Below are positions 44,711-58,500 of a DNA stretch of 64,000 bases, in pieces. The notes under the pieces were generated by a model that was not told where the DNA came from, searched no databases, and saw nothing but the letters and a program-made list of their open reading frames with translations. Location of the stretch: the NCBI GenBank assembly GCA_020002185.1, contig CM034533.1:71344003-71408002 (forward strand), given 5' to 3'. The DNA comes from Paraescarpia echinospica (taxonomy: Eukaryota; Annelida; Polychaeta; Sabellida; Siboglinidae). Both the position numbers and the translations under genes were made by a program. Position 1 is the stretch's first letter. Each line of letters opens with the position of its first letter.

Positions 44711-45164
44711 GGGGTCAGCCCACTGTTGGTTTTCCCATAGGCGACCATGTTAACGTTTTGTCTGATTATAAGAAAACGTGACCTATAAACTGTCTTAAAC
44801 TTCTCACCTGCTGTTATCATCATCTCATTGATATGCCGATAGATTTGAACACAAATTGCATACTTCCAGCTCTCGTAAAATGCCTGTATGTATGACACCC
44901 GTCAATATTTATAAATGCCGGCAAGAATTATTCCGCAAACAGGTCACACAGGCAAATTACTGCCAAATATCCTTCCGCTTATTCAAATCATCTAGAAATC
45001 CACTATTCTACAGTCAACACCTTCTACAATCACACATGAAAATCTCCCTACTCAAATGCACTTATGTCACAGCATGTGAATTTTTTAAAAAAATCATTTC
45101 TCAAAAATACACTGCATTTTTCTTCGTGTGCAACGGACAGGAAGTCTAACTAGAACATGACCCC
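44711..45164 (-). mobile_element. 455-bp MITE, inverted copy, TTAC target duplication
   Basis: This is the reverse complement of 39448-39902 with few differences, ends GGGGTCA and TGACCCC, with TTAC on both sides (44707-44710 and 45165-45168). The similar length and clean flanks show transposition and not segmental inversion. Confidence 0.87.
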
Positions 45165-45537
45165 TTACACACTCAGTGACAGGATCACCAGACAACCTTC
45201 CCCGAGCACGGGGGATGACATCACAGGGATATCTGTCTCGGACATTTACTTCAGTCCTAGGTAATCAGTGAATCTATTTTGTTGATGTTTAGTTGTTAAT
45301 ATTTAAAGAATAAATTAAGTTACATAATTTGTTTGATGTACATGTTTGATTAATATTAAAGGGTTTTTGTGGCATGCATTTTGTTCTCTTAGAAGCAGGA
45401 GCCTAGCATTCCTTTATATTTTAATGGTCTTTCTTTAGTTTGTACATTTTCTTATATTTAGAACCTATGTTTTCCTAACAGTTGTAGATATTTGGAGGTT
45501 TCATGCTACTGATTATTTTCAGTTAGTAGTAAATACA

Positions 45538-45675
<138 letters not shown>

Positions 45676-45889
45676 TGTCACTACTGCATCAGGAACTTTG
45701 GCCGCAGCTGTTTTCTTCACCACTTGGTTGTGATGTTTTTTGGCAGTTTTCCGGTCGGATTTCGCATTTCTTGAGCCACTGTTCGAACTCGTAGAACTCG
45801 TGACATAATCATCAGTTGCCATGGTTTCACGCAATCCAGTCTTGCTCCACTTTTTGTTCATTGATTTATTTCTCTTACGTGACCTTATT

Positions 45890-46115
45890 ATTTTCCTTGT
45901 CCCCGTTCCTTGATGTGGTGACCTTTGCACTTTCACTCCGTGCTGACAAATGTCTCTCAACTGCAAATTTGTATCCCAGTTTGTATCCGATGTCAGAGAG
46001 CGGTGTATGTCTTTCTTCCTTCTCTGATCTTGGCATTCCAGTTTCTAGCATAATGGCAGTCTTATGGTCAATCACAGTATATGTTCTGTCTGTGTATGTC
46101 CCCACACTGGGGCTG
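45890..46115 (-). other. Possible minus-strand exon, unrecognised
   Basis: After AATTTACAG on the minus strand an open frame reads PSVGTYTDRTYTVIDHKTAI and LSDIGYKLGYKFAVERHLSA to a donor GTAAGA. Codon use looks plausible and both borders are consensus, but no family is recognised and no partner exon was found. It could be a real host exon or chance. Confidence 0.3.
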
Positions 46116-46999
46116 TAAATTATGTGGGTGTTTCCAAGAACTGTGTGCGTTTGGAATGCTCCAACAAGCTAGCTGGGGAAAGGTGACCCCTCAATACAGA
46201 CCGAGGTGATTCGTATCTACGGTACGATTGGCTGTTGTCTGTACAAAATTCTGAGAAAAAAAACAGTATACATGTAATGAAACAAATATGTATTTTAGGA
46301 CTAAGAATATTTACACTCAATTTTATCAGTAAGAATACTATATCAAATCAATAACTGAATTGCAGTATTAAGTAATTTTTTTCAAAATTTACTTTTCGTG
46401 AATAAGACCTTTGTTCCCAATTCAAGAAAATTGCCTTAGTCATACACATATTTTGAATGTTTAAAAGCATAATGTTCCAAAAATGAAATTATGACCTAGG
46501 CTAAGAAACTATAATCATATTAAAAATGACTAACTTAACATTTGTTTTAAGACTAAACAAGGATCAAAATCAAGGCCATCTGACATACAAGGAAACAAGA
46601 AAACAACAAGTTAACAGTAAACATGTTTCTGATAAATTTGACAAGTTATGGTCTGCTAAAATGAAAAGGTGGGCATATTGACAACATATCATAAAAAAAC
46701 TAATTTGGAACAATTTTACCTGGATAATCATCTTTTAAATAGGGTACTTCTTTCGTTCCCGGCTATGACTCTGAAACAAAATAAATGTAAAATTATTATC
46801 TTCAAAGAATGATAGTTTCGTTGCATTAGTACTTCTGCAAAACATAGTGTTATTCCACGTTAATGTCAAGTGAAAATAAATCAAGTCATTCTTGTCAATT
46901 ATCTTAGTACACATGATATTGTTATTAGTTCACTACAAATTCTGGTTCTTTTAACATTTTGAATTAATCGTATTTACATGTCTATGTCTACACATTTTC
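46116..46999. other. AT-rich non-coding, nothing recognised
   Basis: No supported feature. Confidence 0.45.
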
Positions 47000-47325
47000 A
47001 ACTGCTATGCATGGATGCGAAACCTGGCATAGAACTAACGAATCCATCGCATATGAGCTTGGTGTTATACCCAGGATTTTATGGAACTTTGTAAAGAAAC
47101 AGAAACTAAGTTATTTCGGTCATGTGACACGGCATCAATCTCTAGAAAGACTATCAATGGAAGGAAAAGTGGAAGGCAGCAGAAACAGGGGAAGACCTAG
47201 GAGACAATGGGAGAAGGACATAGAGGAATGGATGGGAGCAGACGTCTGGCAAGTGGGATGACTGGCAAATGAAAGAGCCGTCTATACACAATCCATCAAG
47301 GTTGCAACGTCCAGAAATGGATAAG
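47000..47325 (+). mobile_element. RTE-like retrotransposon, 3' fragment
   Basis: The plus-strand frame 47007-47261 (LSYFGHVTRHQSLERL, GRPRRQWEKDIEEWMGADVW) is the C-terminal region of the RTE-like protein at 16543-19457. It ends at the same GGATAAGCAAACCC terminus. It is 5'-truncated, and a TGA follows WQVG. Confidence 0.85.
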
Positions 47326-47981
47326 CAAACCCAACCAGCCAGCATGTCTATGATTTCAAACAAAAACGCAAACACTGGTCGACACAAATAATTTGGTTGG
47401 ACACAAATCATTTCAGACATAGATTATATACTGCAATATATATTTGTTTGTAATAAATTCAAAATACAGTTATGTAATTGAACCTAGCCATGCATGATCC
47501 CTGGCAATTTTGTTTGATATTTACAACCATAACAATTATTTAAACAATTGAATGCTTTTATGAAAGTATACACATTTATTTTGAATGTATGTACGTCCAT
47601 ACAATACTCACATAGGGAACACTCTCCTCTTTATATATTCTGACAGGCTTTATGTAGAATTTTGCATAGGCACACATTATTTCACAGTTTAAACTTTAAA
47701 CAAATAAAAAAACTAGCTAGTTAATTAAGAATTACCCCTTTCTGTAACTGGTTGTCCAAGTCACCAAGTGATATAAGGGTGGATAGTACAGGAGTGCCTG
47801 CATAGGACTTCGTACCTATAGCTTTAGGCAGTCATCAGTCACTTGCTACAATTTATCAATCTCTTGCTGCAACGGGTAAGCAGGAGCATAGCAAGGGGTT
47901 AAAGTGGCATCATGCACAATTTGTTTGATGACTAATGCTCATTAATATATCAACAATAGGGCCCAAATGTCAGTCACCCAC
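47326..47981. other. Non-coding, nothing recognised
   Basis: No supported feature. Confidence 0.4.
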
Positions 47982-48113
47982 CGGCAGGGCAATAATTAAT
48001 GGACAAAGTTCTAAATTGCACACTGCAACTAAAGCAATTTATCTAGTCGGCAGGGCAATAATTAATGAACAAAGTTCTAAATTGCACACTGCAACTAAAG
48101 CAATTTATCTAGT
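47982..48113. repeat. Two-copy 66-bp tandem duplication
   Basis: Units 47982-48047 and 48048-48113 differ at only one or two positions (AATGGAC against AATGAAC), so the duplication is recent. Confidence 0.95.
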
Positions 48114-48554
48114 CCCAGGCGTAAGATTATACTCGCAAATGTAACGAGGTAGTAGCAACTTCAAGCCCTGTTAATATTGTGAATCAATCAACATATCCCA
48201 TGACAAATGTCCTGGACAATGTACTTGTCCGACATTGGTAATTACTTGTCCCGGACAAGCGGACAAGCGTTAATGTCGAGCCCTGCCATATTGGTAGTTA
48301 TTTTTTAAGTTTAGTTACTCTTCCACATTGACTTCTTTTCTCGCACTGAGTTATTTGTGCGTATTTTAGTGTGGATCAGGAAAAAACAGACTTCATGCAA
48401 AGATAACAACATACAAAACAAAACAACATTGATCCTAATAAATGGAACTTCTGATAAGTCTAAATATTTCCATTGGTCCCTGCATGTTCGACTTGTCCAG
48501 AGTGAACTGTATTTTAGCATTTATCTCGCATTTGAAGAAGAAGAACTGACTTAC

Positions 48555-48890
48555 GTGAGGACGTTTCCATTCCACCGGCCACACAGACGGATTCTCCTAG
48601 AAATACAGGGATTCATCACAGGCCGGGAAGTTAGGATCTTCCCAAAGGCACCCTTCTTCCAAACCCCTCTGTTTGAACTTCTCATAGGGTTCCTCAAAGT
48701 CCCTGTCTCCTTGATCTATTGACCTCTGCTTTGACCTCTTTTGTTTCGACTTTGATTTGGATCCCATGCCGAAGAAGTTCCGAACCTTGTCATCAATCGA
48801 GAGCTGTGCAACCTGCTCTGTTTTGGCAACAGGTGGAGCAACTGAATCTGTGACTTTGTCGACTAGGGAGTTTTCAAACGACTGTCCTGC
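48555..48890 (-). pseudogene. Calpain N-terminal exon with in-frame TAG
   Basis: A 336-base minus-strand exon, phase 0-0, between ATTTCCAG and GTAAGT. After a low-complexity N-terminal stretch it reads FKQRGLEEGCLWEDPNFPAC, then DESLYF, then TAG, then ENPSVWPVEWKRPH. This is the conserved start of calpain cysteine proteases (CLxxGxLFxDPxFPAxxxSL followed by WKRP), just ahead of the catalytic CysPc domain. The TAG at 48597-48599 sits where calpains have a basic or polar residue. The catalytic exons (GDCW...) are not found downstream in the window. Either a pseudogene, a nonsense allele, or a sequence error. Confidence 0.75.
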
Positions 48891-49386
48891 CTGGAAATCA
48901 TAATAAGTTGCTGGATGAGTTTGTATGTGCGTGCGTGAAACAAGACCAGATATCAAGGTTGGCTGTACTAGCATCAAGGTTTCAGAAAAGTTATAAAACA
49001 CGCAGTATATTGCTGATTTGTTTGTTTTACTGCAGTGATACTATACAGCTGGTGTTAGTGCATATAGTTCACACAGAAGCACTGTCTAAAGTCATTTTCT
49101 GGGAACAGAATTTCCAAATGCTAAGATACCCAGTTAATTGAATGATTTGTTTACATGGAAAACTGGTTAGTGTGACCACAAACACGCACATACGCATGCA
49201 CGCACAAGTGCACACATTGAGGACCAAAGTGTTCTGATCATTGAGGCTCCAAGGTAACCGTAAAATTTACTAACTGACAGAAGAGAAGACAGACTAATGT
49301 GATTTGTCACATATTTTTCAATTATAAACACTAAGAGGCATACGCACAGACGATACACAGACACATAGACAAACAAACATACATGC
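48891..49386. other. Non-coding, nothing recognised
   Basis: No supported feature; it would be intronic to the calpain-like gene on the minus strand. Confidence 0.4.
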
Positions 49387-49650
<264 letters not shown>

Positions 49651-49687
49651 GCATCGTTTTCCTGTCAGGGGACACAGTTTTTCGCCA

Positions 49688-50174
49688 AGTGACCGTGACT
49701 TTGGCGTAATTGAGAAATTACAAAGAAAGAGGGAGGTTGTGGAGATACATTCCGGGTAGGAGGATATGATCAGAGAAAAGTTTGATGTCACAACCATGAC
49801 AGGCAAGGACATGTTCAACTTTAAGAATCACTTTTCAACATTCTTCAAGTCTGTTACAAAAAAATGGAGATAAGTTCTTGGTCACAAAATGGAAAACTTT
49901 GTCATTTTCTGTAGATCATAAATTTGACATTCAGGTTTCGCAAACGGTGTCTGACACTGTTACCAATAGGTTTCGCCTGTTAAAACCTGGTGTGACGCAG
50001 GTGGCATACCCTGTGCAGCCTGTCTGCGTTGCGCAGTTGGCCGTCAAAGAAGCCAAGGTGAAAGACGTAAAGGCGCTCTCACAATACCTTTCTCCTGTTG
50101 CACAGCAATTTATTGCACAGCTAACTGCTACGAATGACCAAGATGCAGATAGCGAATCAGATTACGATGATTAA
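49688..50174 (+). pseudogene. Transposon-type protein, C-terminal fragment
   Basis: The frame starts SDRDFGVIEKLQRKREVVE, passes a TAG where a tryptophan would be expected (HSG-stop-EDMI), and continues KFDVTTMTGKDMFNFKNHFS. One frameshift near 49870 leads into KWKTLSFSVDHKFDIQ and an acidic C-terminus ending at 50174. DRDFGxIE followed by a basic stretch and (W)xxxI is a recurring motif of transposase-like proteins that are abundant in marine invertebrates. I infer a decayed transposon gene. The (CA)n tract cuts off its 5' part. Confidence 0.45.
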
Positions 50175-51299
50175 GGACAGCAGTGGAATCATGTCCAGTG
50201 TGTTTTAACTAACCTATGGCTTCACAAATTCCAGATAGACTACCCATTTTAAAATGCATATTTACTGTTTCTGATTTTGCTATAATGAATGTCTATAGTT
50301 AAGGACATATCTATCTAAACCAATGTATGAAACTTGTACACTGTGTTCTTACAACTTCTGCTTATTGCCTTCGTCGAACCGGGTTTCACATTCCGTCAAA
50401 GTCCGATCAGTGATGGAGAAGTCCAGCCGCTTCATAGCTGATGTAATTGTTGCATCATCATCTCTCTGGTTAACAACAGTCTCCACTATTCCCACTCGCT
50501 CTTTATCTGTCTCTCTTCTCTCTCTCCATACCCCTGTCTCTCCCTCCCTCCACTTTCTCTCCCTCCGCCCACGAAAACAGAAATCGAGGCCAATCTCACA
50601 GGGACGGTCAGTGAAAAGAGGAGAAATTTTTTTCCAGTCTCGACACACTGAAGAATAAACACACCATCAGATTCAAGAAGATTCTTACACGTTTCCAGGA
50701 TAGTTCAATTCAATACCATTTGCGATTATGTGCAACGTTTATGCTTCTCCTGGGAACATGCGGTTAATTAAATTGCCACTATCTTTGTATGAAGAGGACA
50801 CGCAATCACTTCCTGTAACCTTCGTGGTCCAAGATATATCTGATGTTATTACTCAGCCTAGAAGAACAGTGGACTGTGTGATGTTCTTTCTCTTTTGTTG
50901 CGCTGACAATTTGAGAGATGTATTCTGTACATTTACCACTTCCTGTTGCAGGGCTTAGCTCTGGAACTGCTACAAAAACTCGTACACCTTTGCCCAGAGG
51001 CGTGCTGACAATTTTGCTGATTGGCCCTGTTACAAACATCTTACACCTAATTTACTAAAAAACATGCATTTTACAATAATTTCCTTTATACTGGCGACGC
51101 CATGTTTATAAGCATCCCACAAATGTATATGTGAGTAAGCCACGTTTCAACACTACACTTGGTCTTACCAGCAGGGATGCTTGTATTTCCCATGTTCAGG
51201 GAATCAATGGAGAATATGCCGTTACGTGTGTGTGTGTGGGTTTGTGCATGCGCGCGCGCTTGTCCCATGCGTTAAACGGACGTAAATTGATTGTTCATA
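50175..51299. other. Non-coding, nothing recognised
   Basis: A pyrimidine-rich stretch (50505-50570) occurs, but no exon could be supported after it. Confidence 0.4.
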
Positions 51300-51317
51300 A
51301 CATTACAATAATATAAT

Positions 51318-51720
51318 AATGACAATAATAATAATAAGATAACTTCTATTGTGCCTAAATCCTTGGAAACCTAGCTTATAGGCGCATCAAGACAACAGGA
51401 TTGGTTAATCTCAAAATCCACAAGCAGTATTCCAGTTGTCAACAGATGGGCCACGACGCTACGGAGCTATGGTGGATAAGCAAGGTTGTAAAGATATTTT
51501 TTTTAATGACAACGAAATTTTGTAATAGTTTAACTGATCTAACACTAAAAGGGAGCATATTCCAAAGAGTTGGTGCAGCAACAGAAAAAGTCCTTGTTTC
51601 AATGTTAGTGTTGACTCTAGGAACAAAAAGTAGATCAGAACTATTTTTTGTAATTGTGCCGAGGACATGCTTGCGAGTTTACACATTAACATCAGAACAA
51701 ACGCCGTTTGGAAACACTCC
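51318..51720 (+). repeat. Dispersed repeat related to 26665-27075
   Basis: It shares the order of an ATAATAATAATAAG/TTCT-type head and the later block GCATATTCCAAAGAGTTGGT followed by GCAGCAACAGAAAAAGTCC. The two copies differ at many positions. Confidence 0.45.
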
Positions 51721-54700
51721 GAGATGCCCGTCTTCTGTTTCTATGTGGCGCCAACCGGCGAACGGCCAGTTGTGCTTTAGGCAATGTATGTTCACACACA
51801 ATCAGAATTAACAACAGGTCATTCAACCATGAAACAACGTGCAGGATTCATAATTTAATACTTCATCGGTGACAATGATGCAATGTACAGGGCAAGAATA
51901 GTGGTATTATGCCTCAATTTGAATAATTTGCATTTGAGGAGTATTATACAATAAATTAAATATTTTTGCCATAAAACAATTAAAGAATATCTGACAAAAT
52001 AGAGGTATTTTAAAGGATCGCATAAAACAAAGGAATTACCTATAAAACAAATTATTGGTATTATGCCTACGTAATGTGTGCAGGTGAGTGCAGAATTTAA
52101 ACACCTTGTCTTGCTCTATGTTCTGTGTGTGCGGTTCGATGTTTGGCAACGACTGCCGCCACACATGCAGGTAATTAGTTGAGAGTGATCTAATCGAATG
52201 CAATAGCCCGAAGTGCAGTCGGGCGACGGCTTGGTTGCATGTACAACCGGGTTGTTTACGAGCCCGCCATCTATTGGCTATTGCGTGCTACAACGAACTA
52301 AATCACTGACTGTTGTCGGTGATTTAGTTCTTTCTTTCGATGTAGTTAGTCACTAAAATAAACGATTTCTTCATTGCTCCGAAAGCTGATTTTTCGACTG
52401 ATAAGACTGCAATGTGGTTTTGTGGTGCATACAAGTAAATAGTGTGGCTAGAAAAAAGATTTTTATAAATTTTATTGAAATCCGTATCAAAATGGAGTAC
52501 GGCCGTATTTCTAAAAAAAATCGTCAAAATCCGTATCGGATACGGGTAATCCGTATTATAAGACAGGCTGGAAGACAAAATGAAGAACAAATCTGACAAT
52601 ACAACTTTCACAAACGTGACGGTTATTTATTTTATTATTTATGTAATGTTGTTGTTTTCCATTGAATACACGCAATTTTTAACAAATAATGTTTTTATTA
52701 ACATACCGCATATAATCTTACAGTCATATTTCTTTACAGTGTAAATCCCACCAATGTAATTATAATAGTAGCTCAAAATATGGCATATTCAGTGGCTTTC
52801 CTCTGTTAATACTTGAACATAAATCACAGTATGCGACTCGCCGGTTATACGATAGGTAATATTTAATTAGCAACACCCACAATCAAATCAACTGCAACAT
52901 ATTATATTCATAAACGCTCCAATATTTCTCGCGTGTGCCTCATAACAAATTTATAATATATAGTGTTCTGGTATCTGTGACAATTACGGTGGTTAATAGT
53001 AATTGGAAGAATGGCGATACAATCTTTCTGGTTCAATAAACCAGCGATCGTCATGACGTCAAAACTTCGCGTTGTCCGTCCGTGTTTACTGAACTATACA
53101 CATACTAATCACGATGAACAAGTTTCACGTATAACATATCCCCACGGGACGCTTTATCGAGCAGTTCGGGACGGTAAGTCAGCCGTCGACGATGTCGCCA
53201 AACCAGTCATCTACAACTGGTTCTCGTTGAGTCTCTTTCACAGGCTGAAATATGAATAATGCAATGTTCAACTAACGATATAGCTTACAGTGAACGTTCA
53301 CAGTTGTTTAGCGATTACCGCCACCTCCATCTATAACCGATGTTCTGTTGGGATCACAAGGCATACATGTAAGACTTGAAGTTAAAGTTAGATCATTGGG
53401 GATGTCACATGAGTTTAGGCCACATTACAAGGACTCATGGTTGCACTATGCAGGAACCAAGGTACAACGAGGATAAGCAAACACTCGGACTCACACAGCT
53501 CTCGGTTCGAGGTTTCTTACTATGTCTTTCGAGGAGAGGTTGTGCAGTGTGGGCGTCAGCGTCGGTCAGGTTCAAAGCAAGATCGTCAAAGCTGTCGACC
53601 TGAAAATGAAATGCCCATATGTATTTGAAGGCACAGAATTGTCCTTGGGAAAGAGCGGAAATTTGACAAACACGCACGCCGGCACGCAAACACATGAGCA
53701 CAGGTAAACACACGCACCCACCCACACATACGTACGCACGCACGCACGCTCGTACGCACGCGCTCCCACCCACATTGGACTCATTGTGAAATAGATTTTA
53801 CAGAGAAGCAAAACCGTACGGTATCACATTTAACAGTGCGCAATCAGGGCAATTAATTACGCAGAACCGTAGAATACAGACAGGTAGAAGTATAATTCCA
53901 GCGACCTGAAGGTGGTTACGGAATGCACAGTTGACTTGTCACATTGAAATTAATCCATAAAATAGCAGTTATGTAATCATCGTGACATAAAATTGTGTAC
54001 CGTGCAACTTTCACGCTTTGCACTTCGGTTAAACATTACACATTTAATTCGGTAATTGCCGTAATACACGTAATACAGATGTACATTTTGTGAAGAAGAC
54101 CTCGCAGATAACATCGTCGTGCTGTCGTCAACGCAACTTCCCCCGTTGCGTCCGGCCACCGCACCATCGAGCGAGTACTTCTCGCTGGACAGTTGCCACA
54201 GCTTCCGCGTAATTGCTTCATGCAGCTGCCGAGTATCTCGCACCTACGCCAGGTCAACACGTCAAAGATTATGTAAATAGTTTCCACCTAGAAAAACTCC
54301 TCTAGTGAGTCAGTTCCGTGGATAGCGTAAACATAACTAACTGTCGAATTTGGTAAACAAAACTTATTCTTTACAAGTATATTCACGTACGTGTCACCCC
54401 AAAAATGACCTATAAATCTCCATTGGTGTTTCATGGAAACGGAAGTCTTCTTGACTTGTTCTAGTTTGGTTCACGTCACTGCAGCATGAATAAGCAAGTA
54501 TGGGCTACCTGGCTGTACGCTATTAATCTGTGAGAGAAAGTTGTTGCTGGCATACATCTAAATTGCTATCTAATTGTGCCAAAGTTCTATGGGCCAGGAA
54601 TGGCTAGGAATGGATTTATCTATATAAAGGTACGGCTCTTAGGTCGACCGTACATCATTACAACTAAAATAATGTCCAATTGTAATGCTTTATGTATTTT

Positions 54701-55522
54701 CTATTTACCCACATATTGACATGCATAGCAACACAAGCGCAGTATGCCTAACCAAGTTGCAAACTCGACATACGATCTCATCCGATGGCCGCGCCAACGT
54801 AAGAGGGCGTCTCATAAGTTAAAACATAACGTAGTGGTTCGTGTTGTTTCAAACCACCACTCTACCCTCACCAATACGTTGTGAGGTATTTAAGATTTTG
54901 AGCGATCAAAATGCCTTCCAAAACAACCAATATATAGTCGATGGATACAACTGGCGTGACATGGTTGCCAAGTTGCCCATCATGCAGCCCGGTTCTAATA
55001 TTCACAATACCGTCAAAGTGCATTAATACATATTCCACTCGACAGGTGGCGCCATTGTAACAATTTTTTTCCCAACGAAACGTGGTGACGACCAAACCAC
55101 CGTAATACTACAGGGTACTTATTTTGGAACGTTTTATTTTAAAGGAGGTGTAGCTGACTAGTGTCATCCGATGTGAGAGGACGCGAGGTTTACCTGGAGT
55201 AGAGAGAGACACGACGACCGGAAGTTGTCATCAGTGCTCCGAACAACCGCATCCGTCAACGTGGCGGCCACGGTAAGGACGGCCCGACTTACTGTCGTCC
55301 GTGTCTACGGCACAAAACATGCAATGCATTCATTATCCTAGATAGGGTGAACATGCACACGAGACAGAATTATCTCAAACATGTGTGTGTTGATATTATT
55401 GTCTTACCTCCGTGGTTGGCGCACCATAGCATGTACACATTTGGTGACCTTATGGTCTAAATAAAGCTACGCCATCTGTCACTGGTTATCAAATTACTTT
55501 TATGATACAACAAATCATAACA
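51721..55522. other. Long stretch without recognised genes
   Basis: It contains a perfect 12-bp-stem hairpin at 52295-52330, a CpG/CA-rich tract near 53690-53770 and several short open frames without family resemblance. No exon with paired splice sites and recognisable product was found. Confidence 0.45.
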
Positions 55523-58500
55523 TGGTGTCATAAGTGTGATTTAGCACTGAAAAGTGGTAAGATAGTTGCTAAGGTCAACTAGAATGATGTGTAGCCTTGT
55601 CGCTAACTAGATCTATTGATAAAGACTACAAAACCAGTGTGATGATATAAAGTGTGTCAGTCAGCACTTACTGACATGACCGACGTTTGCATTGGCATGG
55701 TAAAAACAGATGAGACCACAGGACAAAAGTTGATTGAAGACCTTCAGGTAAACAAACTACAGGTGTATTTAAAGCTGGACACAGGGACTGATACAAACAT
55801 AATTTGCTAAGACGTCTACATGCAGTTACAGCCCAGACCAAAGTTGCATGGAAGTCGTCCAGGACGTACCGAAGACCACCAATTCTAGGCTGCAATGATT
55901 GTGAACGCCTAGGGCTTGTGAAGCGTGTGGATATAGTTGATCAGACATCCAAGACACTGAGGGATGATATACAGCCAAAGTATCCCCAGCCTTTCAAGGG
56001 CAACGGAAGCTTGCCAATCACCCACTCGTTTGTGCTCCAGGAAGGCTCGACCGGGGTCATTCATGCACCGTGGCGAGTAGCTTTTGTAGAGACAAAGACT
56101 CAAGGAGGAGCTGGGTTGAGAGATACGTCTAGGTTACGTGGCCAAGGTAAATGAACCGACAGACGGGGTCAACCCAATGGTTATCAGGGAGAAGAGGAAT
56201 TGTGATTTGAGAATTTGCATCGACCCAAAAGACCTTAACAAGGCAATCAAACGAGAACATTTCCAGATTCCAACGAAGGAGGAAATACTCAGTGAACTTG
56301 CTGGAGCGAAATATTTCTCGAAGTTGGATGCTACAGTTGGCTTCCGTCAAATCAAGCTGGATGAAAAGTCATCCATGATGACCACACGCTATTTGGAAGA
56401 CATCGATATCTTCGACTGCCAATAGGAATCTGCTCTGCACCAGAAGTCTACCACAAGACGGTGTACCAGTACCTCGAGGCCCTTGATGGGGTTTGTGTCT
56501 ACACGGACGATATCATCGTATGGGGGCCACGATCAAAGAACACGACGAGCGTCTAGAAAACGCCTTGAAGAAGCTGGTACATATAGGGCTGCATCTCAAC
56601 ATTGAGAAATGCTACTTTCGTCAGCCAGAGCTTCCGTACCTGGGAGAAGTGGTGACGTCACAAAGAGTAAATCCAGACCCGATGAAAGTACAAGCGATTG
56701 AGGACATGCCTACGCCGAGAGACCAAAACGAAATGCAACGAGTCTTGCGCATGGTGTCTTACATGGCAAGATTCTTACCGAATATGTCAACCAGGATGTC
56801 GGTTCTGCGCTCGCTACTAGAGAAGGATGCAGACTGGCAGGTGCTGCCTGAACACGATCAAGCTTGGCAAAGAATCAAACAGATCCTGTCCAGCCACCAA
56901 GTGCTACAGTACTACGACAAGAAGAAGTCTGTGAAAGTCTCGAGTGACGCATCCAAATATGGCATCGGAGCATCTCTACTACAAGATGCTGGTGGCCAGT
57001 GGATGCCTGTCGCATACGCATCACGCTCCATGATAGCAGCTGAACGCAATTATGCACAAATTGAGAAGGAACAGCTTGGAGTAGTATATGCGTGCGAAAG
57101 ATTCCATAGTTACATATGTGGACGTAACTTCACAGTGGAGACAGGTCACAAGCTGTTAGACGCTATTTCACAGAAACCGTTCTGTGAAGCACCGCCACGA
57201 CTACACCGCTTGGTGCTACGTGTTCAGAAGTAAGACTTAAAACTCAACTATACGCCAGGGAAACACCTGATAAAAGCAGATGCGCTATCGAGAGTTTTCT
57301 CACCGAAGGAAGTTCTGAGCACTTCTGAAGCAGATGTGCAAATTCACGTGCGTGCTATGAAAGTTGAACTGCCTGATTCGGCACAGAAGTGGCAGGAAAA
57401 CGCAGAGGAGACAGTGAACGATTATGTAGTTCAGCAAGTCGTGCACAGCATCAAATATGATCCTAAGACGTGCCCGAAGCCATATGCAACATTTGTTTGA
57501 CAGTTGTAGATGGTGTGCTACTGAAGGGCCACAGGATTGTCATACCAACAAGCATGAGACCGCAGATGCGAGCACTCGTACACGAATGACATCTCGGCAT
57601 CGAGAAATGCAAGCGAAGAGCAAGAGATGTCATGTACTGACCGAATATGAACACAGATGTGTCTGACTTTGTCAGCAGATGTGATGTTTGCCAGAAGAGT
57701 CGTCAAGCACAGCAACAACAGCCATTATTGTCGCATGAAAGGCCAGACAGACATTGGGCTAAAGTTGCGTGCGATATATTCTACTTTAAACAGAAGCCTT
57801 ACCTGCTCACGATCGACTACTTCTCACATTATCCAGAGACAGCATTGTTGTCAAGTGAAACAAGTGGACAAGTCATGATCCACCTCAAGGCGTTGTTCTC
57901 AAGATACGGCATACCAAGTACGCCGATGTCGGTCCACAGTTCGCCAGTGCCTAGTTTCAAAGTTTTGCAGAGGAATAGGGTTATGATCACAAAATATCCA
58001 GCCCATATCAATGGGCTTGCAGAGAATGGTGTAGAAAATGATCAAGCGCCTACTAATAAAAGTGGCAGAGAATGGAAAGGATCCTTATCTAGCGATGCTA
58101 GCTAACAGAGATGCACCCTTGGACAACGGTAAATCGCCTGCAGAACTGTTCTTGGGACGGAAGCTTACAACATGGTTGCCATCCGCAAACTACAGACGTG
58201 AGAAATTCCAGAAAAGGATACCAATGAAAGAGGTAAACCATTGCCTGAGCTTCGACCGAGCTCGACTGTGCGGGTGAAATCGCACCACACTCGTTAAGGA
58301 CAGTGGCCTGTCAAAGCAAGAGTCGTGAGATCTTCAAGTTCCAGGTCGTACGATGTCGAGCTGGAGGATGGACGTGTAATGCGCCGAAATCGCCAACACC
58401 TGCTACTCACATCTATGAACACTGGGTTAACACCGAAGCCGCCAACACTGATGGTTGCCAGCAGAGATGCGAGTACACCAAGTTCACAGTCACCACCAGT

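Noticed and set aside
53011..53259. Plus-strand 82-codon frame
   Set aside because: It starts with ATG and has mixed composition, but no recognised domain or donor; chance cannot be excluded.
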